Below, piece after piece: positions 12,601 through 22,308 of a stretch of DNA of 64,000 nucleotides. The stretch is taken from assembly GCF_024713975.1 (NCBI RefSeq), contig NC_091102.1:8809001-8873000 (forward strand). Direction: 5' to 3'. Below the pieces are notes generated by a model. The model did no database searches and was not told the DNA's origin. It worked only from the letters and a program-made list of their open reading frames with translations. The DNA comes from Paralichthys olivaceus. Lineage: Eukaryota; Chordata; Actinopteri; Pleuronectiformes; Paralichthyidae. The position numbers were made by a program, and so were the translations under genes. Each line of letters begins with the position of its first letter. Within the stretch, counting starts at the first letter, position 1.

Positions 12601-13245
12601 GAGGTGCACCCTGTTACTGCTTTCATTAATAACATCTTCACTTCCATAACTATGACTCGCATTGTTTTCATTATAACAACTAGTCTGTCGGAGCTGAAAC
12701 ATGATGGTACTCAACTGTTCCTGGTCTCTCTCTCACTCTCTCTCCTCCACTTTCCTCTGCTCACCTCAGTGGGTCGGGGCAGATGGTCTGAGTCTGGTTC
12801 TCTTACAGGTTTTTCTCTCCACAGTCGCCACAGAGCGTGCTCATGTGGGAATAGTTGGGTTCATGGCTGGGATCATTTTATGTAAAGCACCTTCAGATCA
12901 CTTTTATTATGATCTGGCGCTTTACAAATAAAATTGAACTGATTTTACATGTTTACCGCCCAACTTCTTTAGTCCTGCAAACACTGGTCAGATGCATGCC
13001 CACGAGTCATTGAGCTTTCTCTTGTGTGCTGCATTGCTCCTTCCCCACACAGATGCATGTTCATTATCACACTCGTGATCGTCACAGTGATTCTGTATGT
13101 GTATTCATCCTCCACTCACTCTGACGGTGGTGTCCACTCCGGCTGTTGCCAGTCGTCGAACTCGTCCCTCTGCGCTGTGCTGGAAGTCCACACTGTAAAC
13201 CGGCTCCTTGTTGTGCCACGCGATCTCACACGTTACCACCTTCAT
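6682..13245 (-). CDS. chaf1b: Chromatin assembly factor 1 subunit B (CAF-1 p60), WD40 protein
   Basis: Coding exons: 13120-13245, 12263-12395, 12036-12156, 11557-11660, 11306-11402, 11116-11200, 10684-10777, 10496-10565, 10316-10407, 10049-10208, 9319-9891, 8478-8566, 6682-6782. They total 1845 nt, or 614 aa (human 559). CAF-1 deposits H3-H4 onto newly replicated or repaired DNA; this subunit is the WD40 propeller that contacts ASF1. The N-terminus ([10 protein letters not shown]) and blades such as [27 protein letters not shown] and DGYCSF match the family throughout. A B-domain-like motif, [11 protein letters not shown], is at residues 461-471. The tail from about 390 is Pro/Ser/Thr-rich and longer than in human. 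Intron 9 has a GC donor. The gene is on the same strand as morc3, starting about 2.2 kb past its stop, as in human 21q22. Identification is very secure; exon 1 to 13 phases all agree. Confidence 0.97.
6980..7095 (+). repeat. Dispersed teleost repeat copy, chaf1b intron 12
   Basis: The stretch runs CATCTGCCAAAGAG, then CTGTTTGTCAGCAGGATT, an AAAACTGCTGAATTGATTT motif and ACGTTTGCATGG. Related segments occur at 7599-7690 and 50879-50975. I recognise the pattern as a common dispersed repeat of fish genomes but cannot name its family. Confidence 0.55.
7599..7690 (+). repeat. Second copy of the same dispersed repeat, chaf1b intron 12
   Basis: It shares the series GTTACCTC, GTTTGTTTGCCTGT, AAAACTACTGAATCCATTT, CCATGGAACC and TTTGGAGGGTTGG with the copy near 7.0 kb. 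It is diverged and carries no coding potential. Confidence 0.55.
7699..7825 (+). repeat. SINE-like fragment, chaf1b intron 12
   Basis: A B-box-like GGTTCAGTTCC is followed by a TTTGCTGCGTGTC segment, a CT-rich stretch (CCCCCATTCCCTCTCCCC) and a GCAAAAAGCC tail. This matches the layout of a frequent fish SINE-type tail. The family was not identified. Confidence 0.45.
9319..9891 (-). other. chaf1b: chaf1b exon 11: low-complexity Pro/Thr/Ser tail
   Basis: This 573-nt exon encodes the last part of the propeller (DGYCSF) followed by a compositionally biased tail with repeated TP, SP and PTP units. It holds the B-domain-like [11 protein letters not shown] motif. The simple-sequence character explains long antisense ORFs over the same DNA, which are not genes. 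Confidence 0.8.
12525..12950 (+). repeat. Dispersed teleost repeat, chaf1b intron 1
   Basis: It begins with a head of the type TATACTGCTTATCCTGGAGT followed by CAATCCCAGCCGACATTGGG and GAGAGGCGAGGTGCACCC. It ends with a tail resembling CGCTTTACAAATAAAATTGA. The head is shared with the copies at 18.1 kb and 20.5 kb. It breaks up a 190-aa chance ORF. Confidence 0.6.
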
Positions 13246-13800
13246 TTCCGTTTTTTATCCAACACCGACCTCAGGGGGGGTAAAACACAAAAACACGTCA
13301 ATTTACTGCTTCACGCTGTTTTAAATCCCCTGATGATGACTCTGCAGCTACAAGTCAGTTGTTTTTTTGTCAGATACAGACGCTGTATCACGGACACAAG
13401 GTGATAATGGGTTGGTTTAAAAAGCTAAACTAGCTACACAGCCGCTGGAGACGAACGCTACCACGAGCTAACACGGTTAGCATCAAACTTAGCGGGATTG
13501 AGCGAGTCTGATGAACGGTACGTGGCTGACGTGACGCCCGGTGGATAACACGTGAACGTGCGTGAGCTGTTAGCTGAAGTGTGTTAGCTCCGAATACACT
13601 CGAGCTGTGTGTGTTTCTTCTTCAAACCGAAGTTTCCTCACAGTTCACGAGTCTCCGGGTGTTTTTCCTGCTCCGCTGTCCGGCTGAGGAGTTCACTGAT
13701 TTCCCGCGTACGATTCGTTCAAAACTTCCGGTGCACTGGGAGGAGTTGATTGGACGAACATGCGGAAAAGGCGGTGCTTAGCGGTGACGCTTTATCCAGC
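13246..13800 (-). promoter_or_regulatory. chaf1b: chaf1b promoter and 5'UTR
   Basis: DNA upstream of the chaf1b start is relatively CpG-rich, with an ATTGG (inverted CCAAT) box near 13749. The G/C content drops sharply beyond 13.8 kb. No TATA box is obvious. The transcription start cannot be placed from sequence alone. Confidence 0.5.
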
Positions 13801-13839
13801 GCTGGATGTTTAAAGTTAAGCAGATTGTACTTTGAGGTC

Positions 13840-14500
13840 CCCTCAACATTTATTTATTTCTTATTTAAATGAAATGTTTGTGCTCATATTGTAAGTGGAT
13901 GTTGTAATCTCCGTCGTTCGAAATAAATATGAATGAATGAATATTGAATAGAAATATTTGACACTTTACTTGTAGTTTCCCCCAGCATTAAAATATATTC
14001 TTTATTTTTTACATTGATGCCGCTGTAATCTCTTTCATGAGTGATATGAAATGAGTTTAACATTTATTTTAACATTTTCAAATACTTTCTTTTCTTTTGT
14101 TATCCCCCTGCATTAAAATATATTCTTTAGCACTTAGTTTTTTCTTTCTTGCTTGTATTTTTAATTTTTTTGTACTCATTTTGTACATGTTGTTGTAATC
14201 CCCGTCTTCAATAATAAAAGTTTCGTATTTTTTATTTTACTTTTTGTTAGCCCCTAGCATTAAAATGTATTGCTTGTTATTTTGTTTTAGTATTTTTATT
14301 TCTGAACTCATTTTCTACATTTCTGTTCTCAATTCTGTCGTAAATAACAAAAAGTACAAGTTTAAAACAAAATTTAATTTTATGTTTTGTTAGCCCCACT
14401 ATCAAAATATATTTGTATTTTGCCCTCCTTTTAGTATATTGATGTTGTAATTGCTGTAATAATAAAAAAAAAATTAAATTGAGTATTTTTATTTTTAATA
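13840..14500 (+). repeat. Degenerate tandem repeat, unit about 125-150 bp, 4-5 copies
   Basis: A block related to CCCCAGCATTAAAATATATTC recurs near 13979, 14105, 14252 and 14394. Between copies a second block related to TGTTGTAATCCCCGTC and ending in AATAAA recurs in phase. The copies have diverged strongly. It lies in the morc3-chaf1b interval and yields several plus-strand AATAAA strings that should not be read as poly(A) signals. Confidence 0.7.
14488..14493 (-). terminator. morc3: Possible morc3 polyadenylation signal
   Basis: TTTATT on the plus strand gives AATAAA in the morc3 direction about 1 kb past its stop. The surrounding DNA is AT-rich and partly repetitive, so the assignment is weak. 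Confidence 0.25.
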
Positions 14501-15049
14501 TACTGCTTTCTTGGTATGGTTGTCATTTCTGTCATGAGTCACAAACATTTGTACACAAGTTCAAAATGCTGTACCATTTGTAAACAAAATACCCGCACAA
14601 TCTCGAATTTGTGTTTTCAAAATGAAACAAAACAATTCTGAAAGAAAGAACGATGTCTCTGCAGGTTAAACAGTCAAATAGTTTTCTCTTGTGGACGCCA
14701 CGCTCAAGAGGGCTGTTCATGATAACTGTGGCAGTTGAACTACAGTTTGTATCAGTCAGAAACACACTGAAAGGATCATTGTCATTGCCAAATCTAATGT
14801 ATAAAGCATGTTTCAAATAATGATAATGTATCACAGAGTACAGAAAAGCAATATATATTTGACAGAATAAATATAAAACATGATTTAGTGCAAATCAAAG
14901 AGAAACAATTAAGAAATAAAATTCAGGGTCTGATCAGAACCACAACAGGATTTTTTTTGTATATTGTTTGGAAAAGCTGGATATAAATGGATATAAATTA
15001 CAAAGGAAAAGGAAGTGGATTAAGCAGAGGAAAAAGGTGAAGTAAAAGG

Positions 15050-15240
15050 TATAGAAGATGAAAAGTAAGACGAAGAAGGAAAAAAAGAGGATGAAGAGGA
15101 AACGGGTGAAGAAGTAGGTGAAGAAGAAAAAGAAGGTGCAGAGGTAGAGGAAGGAGAAGAAGAAGAGGAAGTGGCTAAAGAATAAGTATGAGCAGAAAAA
15201 GAAGAAAAAGGTGAAGAAGAATAATAAGAGGAAGAGGAAC
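15050..15240 (+). repeat. Polypurine (GAA/GGA-rich) tract
   Basis: About 190 bp of the plus strand are almost pure purine, built of GAAGAAG, GAGGAAG and GTGAAGAAG units. It lies in the probable morc3 3'UTR, where the transcript would read as a long pyrimidine tract. Confidence 0.8.
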
Positions 15241-15491
15241 TATGATTAAAATAGCATTTTTCACGGTATCCAATTCTGCTTTACAGAGTTAAAACCTCAT
15301 ACATGTCAACATAACTGTTATAAAAAATCGAAAATGGTGGACAGTGGTGGATCTATGCAGCAGAGTAATAATATAAAAGCAGCTTGTAGCTGGATTTAAT
15401 GGACATCAATATAAAATCTGTTAACATACATTCAACTATATACAATTTAATATAAAGGCATAATACAACTCTAGAGTAGGCCAGGATTTAC

Positions 15492-18400
15492 TTAATCCCA
15501 TTGTTCCTCTTCTTTGACAGAATCTCTCTCAGACAGATACTGTTCGAGGATTTCATCGATTACATTGCACTGAAAGTTCACTTGGTCGAGGGAGAGAGCA
15601 GGAATATGGGTGATGAGAAGGCGCCCGACATTCTGCCGAAGCTCGATCAAACTGTAAGAGAGAGATGGAAACAAATTAAGAGAGAAACTCAGATACATTC
15701 TTCTGCTGTGTTGTCTAAAATGACTTTGTAAAGCTGCTTTCAGACTGAACTCCAGATAATCTCCTGACTTTTGCCAGAGGAGCTGTATGTGAGAGTGCAA
15801 GGGTTGACTGGTGTCGATGTGCTGAAAACAAAAATAAATATACTCTGCAACGGAATTTTGTAGTTACGCTCTTTCTCTGCCTGTTGCGCTACCCCTCACC
15901 TATATGCTACGGAAATTCCTGTGTGTTTGTGAATGCTTCTGAGCGGAGAATCTCCTGCTGCATTGTTCATGCATGGAAGACCAGCTCCAGAGAAAGTCCG
16001 GACTATATTGTGCCGACATCCTCCAGAGTTCATGTCTGAAAACAACTTTGAGTTGAAACTTCTCTGATAATTCACACAACATCTAAGAGAAGTGATTTTA
16101 CAAAAGTCCAACCTTCTGAATGTGTCTGAGCTTGAATCTCCACCAGTGACAGTTGCCTCCGCTGCCTCCGCTGCCTCCGCTGCATCGGTTCGTGCAGAAG
16201 AATCCGTGAATCTTTGCGGCGGCTTTGTGCTTCCCTCTTCAGCGTTTCCCCTCTGCTGCTGCAGCTTCAACCTGAGCTCTTCACACTGGGCTGCCAGGTT
16301 CGCATTTTCCTCCTGCACACTGTCCATCTAGTGGCACAACACACAGTGAACCCCAAGAGGAAGAAAAAATCTCAATATCATTATGATCATGCTTGATCGA
16401 ATTATGAATTATACGTATTTTACAAACGTAAAATAAAAAGTTGTAAAATGTTTTCCAAGGTCAGATATAAAGGTCAAGACTTAGAGCGTTCTTATTTTTC
16501 TGACGTCAAGGAGCATTTTCTGTTTGTAAATATAAAGGAAATGCAACATAGAGGTACATGTAAACGTATTGAACCTTTAAGCTCCAGACACACTGACCTG
16601 TGAGTGCAGTTTTTCGTTCTCCTTGTGTTTCTGGTCCAGTTCCCGCATCAGAAAGTCAACTTGCAGCGCAATCTCGTCAGAGTCCTTTTCCTTATCTTGA
16701 CCAGGACTGGGTTTGCTCTCAGTAGCTGCCACTAAAGCCTCTTTGTCCTTGATCAATTCATCAACTTTCTGTTTTGCCTTCTCAAACATACTTTTGTAGT
16801 CAAACCCCTCCACTGTTTCCTCCGTCTTCACCGTCTGGCTGGCCTGGTGAGAGCATCGTCTCTTTTCATTCATCTCAGACGGCTCTGGCAGTCTCCTTTG
16901 CATTTGCATTTCCTGCAGCTGGCAGGTAAGTCTATTGACCTCTTCTTTTAAGGAGTCTCTCTCTTTCGCTGTATCCTGTATGAGCTCCAGGAGCTGGTCT
17001 TGTTGTCCCTGCACCTCAGTGACACTTGGGTTGTAAAGTGGGGAGAACGGTGCACAGGAAGGTCCTGCAATTTTGTCACCTTCCAGAGGACGTGTCACTA
17101 CATTCTGAAGATTTTCTTCATGGTCATTTTGAGTATTTACCTCGCTCTCTTGCTTTATGTCTCTTTCTTCAGTGCTGCAGGCACATGAAACCTGTTCTAC
17201 ACCATTCACATTAGATGCACTCTGTCCTGTTATTCCATTCCCCTCAGTTTGATTTGGATCCTCCTCTTCCATCTTTACTTGGGGTGCTTCTGTCTGGGTG
17301 GTGATGCTGGTCAGCTGTGGAGGAGGGATCGGGGAGGGATTGGCTCCAACAGCCGCAGACCCTGTAGAGCTTATTCCCGCAGTGTTTGTCTCCGACTCCA
17401 CAGCGGCGTCATCGCTACACTCCAACATCTTGCAGACACCGGCATCAGTTGGCTCTGGCTCTATCTTCACTTTATTCAAAGCAAAGCACAGACTTTTTGG
17501 TTTGGGCGTGCTGACATCCTCCACGATGAAAATGTCATCATCAGTATCATCCTCATTATCATCCTCTCCAACAGGCACTGATGGGGAGCAGGGTGCGCTC
17601 ACATCCGCAGATGTCGGAGTATCTGAGATGCTCCTCTGGAAGTCATTTGCTAGATATCTTTTGGGCGTTGTTTGAGGACTAACAGACCGTTCTCTTTTTC
17701 TCCTGCAGTGAAGCCAATGCACTGTTAATATACTTCTTAAAGTGAATTTCATATATTTGATCTCACAAACAACACAAAATCATACCTCAGACGGGATACT
17801 GACAAAGAGACCACATTGGAAATAACTGGAAGCCCATCGCTACGCGAGGGGCTGACATCTAAAGGAAGAAAAAACATATATATGAATATTTAAATCTCAA
17901 AAATTCTCTCTTTCACCCGCGAACAAACAGTTAGTCTTCTTACCAGCTTGTAAAATACTGGAGGGTTTCAGTGGAGTTGAATCAGCATTGAACCTACTCT
18001 TTGGGGTATTGGGGGTGGAAGGTGAACGGACAGTCTGTCAAGAAAAACAAATAAGAATTTTTTTACATTTGTAATAGATATTCCTAAATCATACCCACCC
18101 TTAAGTATTGACTGTGAGTATTTAACTATCCATCTATCCTGCATCAGTAAAGGGAGCTGGAGCCTATCCCAGCTGACATTAGGTGAGAGGTGGGGGAAAA
18201 CCCTGGATAGGTTGCAGGCGTATTGCATAGCCAACATGCAAAGTCAACCAATTAGCAATTTAGAGCCTCTACATGTCTTTGGATTGTGAGAGGAAGCAAA
18301 CCCACACGGACACGGTGACATGCAAAGTCCACACAGAAAAACCTCGGCTGAACTGGGAACCTTGCTGTAAGGCAACATTTCATCACCGCCGAGCTGCCCC

Positions 18401-21400
18401 AAAATCTTTAAATCAAAATTAAACAATTTTAGTCATAATTTCCCTTTGTGTGTTTTTAATGGACAGCCCACCGTTGGACACAGTTGCCGTTTCAGGTCTT
18501 CGTGCCGCTGTCTAAGATCCCGGTTTTGTTTGGCGAGATTAGCAACTCGCTGCACTTCCTGTTGCCTTCGATTCTCCTCCTCCTACATGAACAAATTCCC
18601 AAAAGCACAATTAATGTCTTACCTTGTATGGAATCACAAATCAATACCACCAGTAGATTAATTTTTAATTTCAGATCGCGCTGAGACATTTCAGGGATCA
18701 TGCAGGGAGAAAAATTATGACAGACGATGCATTCATTACCTTTTTTTTACTCATCTCTTGCTGCTTTTTGTCCTTTTTTTCTCTTAAAAATAAATCACAG
18801 AGTAAGAGCACACAAATAACACAATATGCAATTCTTATGTTGGGCAGAAGGCATGGCAGAGCTGGAATGGAAATTTGCGACTCACTGTTGTTTGTAGGTC
18901 TTACGGTACGAAGGTTGGTCATCATCTGAGTCCTCTGGCTCCTCCTCTACCTGGCAGCTCCTGGGAGAAAAAAATAGATTGAGAGTGAAAACATCAGCAA
19001 ATATCCTAGGGAATTCTACTTCAACTTTTTTTTTCCGAATACATGTACCAAAAGCTTGGTGAGCATTCCTGTGTATGCATGATAAATTACATTATTATTG
19101 CAACAGGTTTATTAGGTTACCTGAACTGAGGGTCAGGGTTCATATGACAGAACCATTTATCTGGTAACTTGCTGTTGTCAATCCCATCGGGGAGTTTGCG
19201 CCACCTGCGACAGTCATCACATTGCACCCAGAGTTGATCTGGTTTCTTTCTGAGGACACAGACAAATAAAATAAAAATCTGTATGGAGACAGCAGAGTAA
19301 AATGCATGTTGAATACCAACTGAACGGTCACTGCACATGTACTAACATGGTATCCTCCACTGGTGTGGTGCTGTTTGGATTATCTTTGTTCCTAATGTAA
19401 TGGATTTGTTTCCAGTACTCTTCCAGTTTAGTCGCCATGTTGTTCATAGTTTTCCTGTACCAAGACATAAAGCACCTTAGACTTCCATATTTCTGGCCCA
19501 GTACTGTAATCAATAATTCAATGATCAAGATATAAATACCAATCAAATCAAAATGATCAGAATAGAATTACCTGTATTTATCTGTCTCATCAAAGCTCTG
19601 TTTATTGTGGGTGGGATTGAGAAAGTTGCACTCTACTACGCCAATGACCCCAACACCTTGGTTGTTGCCCTGTAGATGGAAAACACTCATGAGAGATGAA
19701 AAGCAGATGATAACATTTATGACTCCTTGAAAACGTGCAGTCAACAGCAGAAACTCACCCTCATTTGGCAGCCCACGCGTTTGTAAGGTTTGATGAGGCG
19801 ATTCTTGTGATACATCATCATGCCATACTGCTCTTTACTTTTGGTGTTATACCCAAAAATGATAGGAATGCGTTTGGTCTGAAATAAAACTTAAGGAATA
19901 CTAAAGAGCAGAGATATAAACATGCATGCAACCATTTGTCCCTAAACATTTATAAATGTTCAACACCTATCAGAAGCTAAGAGTAAAGAGACTGAAAGGA
20001 TACCAGGAATGTTGGTTTGTAGTAGTCCTTTCTGACGAGGGCAAGACTCTTAGCAATGAGCTGAGATTTCACCTTCTGACCTCGTATGTTGATCTGCATC
20101 CGAGGCTTCAGGTACAAAATACTGCAATATGCCTGCACACGTTAACAAAAGAAGTACATATTGATGTTTATAAGTGAAAGTCAAGTTGAGAGGTATATCA
20201 CAGGGATCATAGAAAATGAAATGCATTTAATAAAACATGTTATTACCAGTCTGCAGTTGTATACCTCTGCCAACCATTTGATTTGTGTGGGGCATAAAAA
20301 ACAATGGAGAAGATTACTGCTCCTTACCCGCAGAGAGTTAACACTCTCAGGGACGTATGATGACGATTGATGTTGAGCTGTGTCGCTCACCGACTCATAG
20401 GCATCAGGTGGAATTCGGATATCGTACCGGTCACTCTCAAAATCAAACTCATGTGCTCCAGTAGATGTCCTTAAATAAGAGAAGCATATTGATGTCTATC
20501 AATCCATCCATTATCCATACCACTTATCGTTTTAAGGCGGTGGTCACCAACCTTATAAATCACAAGATCACTTTTTAACTCCAAACGTAAGCCGAGATCT
20601 ACCACCCCGACATCTTGTGAAAAACCCACTTAGGAGGGTCACATTTTTTTATGCATTATAACCAGCAGCTCCGCCAGCAGTAGCAGACACACTGCCGCAT
20701 GAACAGACAACCGACACACGGAGGTTGACGGTGAAGACTGTCGAGATCGACCGGGTTGGCGACCACTGTTTTAAGGGGTTTCTGGGGGAGCTGGATCCAA
20801 TCCCAGTTGGAATTGGGCGAGAACCCTAGACAGGTCGCCAGTGTATCACATGGCCATCCCGAGAGAAACAAACACTCACATTTACACCACAGGTCAATAA
20901 GTCTCTAATTAACCTAAACTGAATGTCTTTGGAGTTCCCAGAGAAAACCTATGCAGGCATGAGGAGACCAGGCCACTAACACAAATCTGAGGTTCTGAGT
21001 GAAGCAATAGCACAACAGTGTAAAGTACCCACTACAAATCAAAGCAAACAAATAAACATCTAAAAAAATGATGTATATTATAGACAGACGTGCGGAGATT
21101 CCAGATGATAATCCGTGTGCCTGTTTTCCCCGTGGACCAGGGGGGACTGATGGCTTTGAGCTCGTCGAGAAGGTCCTCCTGTTTTTTGAAAGGGGAATAG
21201 CGCAGGATGTCCTGCAGACTGACTTTGTCCTCCTCTCGTACTGAGAGTGAAATCTCAAGTTAAGGATGATTTGAAGTAGATGATTGGTACAAACAGAAGC
21301 ATGATTGATGTTTGATTGAAAGAAATAAACTACACTATAACATGTCAAAATATCCAGTTACAGTTGTCCTGTACCCAATTCACTTGAGTATGTTGCTTTG

Positions 21401-22229
21401 ATGATGCCAATGAATCAAGAAGATATTGACATTTTATTTCTTCAAAGGATATACTTGGTAGTTTTTGTGTGTGCGAAGCTGATGATTGGTACAATTATTT
21501 GCTTGGCATCGATCTCTTCCAGGTAGGTCTGAGAGAGCATCCCGACGCATGAAGTGTTCTTTGACTTGGAAAAAACGATGGCGTCTCTGCCAAGATGCAT
21601 GGATCCAGACTTGAACCCGTTGCCATAGATACCTATTGGCGCCACACCATTCACAACGGACTTATCGCTGTACCCAAAGCTTAAGGGAGAAAAAAGTAAA
21701 CATTCGTTTAGTAATTAATCACATTCATAATGAAAATTTGGACTTTTCAAATAAAAATATTCATAATTTGTGGTTAAAGTTTTTAGGCTGTGGTTAATTA
21801 CATGTATGACAATACTGGCGTTGTAATGTGACCAACAAGATCAACCATTACAAAACAAATACCAACATTTAAATGACAGGGGTCTTCAAACGTATAATCT
21901 GACATTTCTCCATTTACAAAAAAGTTGAAGTGTCATGAACAGTCAAAATTATGTTTCAATAATTTGTCTGAGTCTGTACCTGAGCATCTTATGCATAGTT
22001 TCATGGTCCAGTCCGTTTCCATTATCCATAAAGCTGAGGCACTCTTGTTTTTCAATCACAGTCTTATCAATCCAGAACTGTTTGGCATTGACATCTGGAT
22101 CATAGGCATTGTCTGTGAGAAGGAACATTATTAGGAGCATTTAACTCAAAAGAAATAGATGACAACTGGATAAAAACTGAACCAAATCCCTCCATGAATA
22201 TATGAACACACACACACACACACACACAC

Positions 22230-22308
<79 letters not shown>

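Noticed and set aside
12313..12885. 190-aa plus-strand ORF over chaf1b exon 2 and intron 1
   Set aside because: It crosses the antisense of a real exon and a dispersed repeat, and the protein resembles nothing.
13024..13404. 126-aa plus-strand ORF over chaf1b exon 1
   Set aside because: It is the antisense shadow of chaf1b exon 1 and its promoter.
21449..21454. Ordinary GT donor (GTATAT) for morc3 exon 4
   Set aside because: Pairing it with the TCAG acceptor at 21241 shifts the frame and gives a non-MORC sequence. The ATATCCTTT...AC ends two bases further on restore the expected protein.
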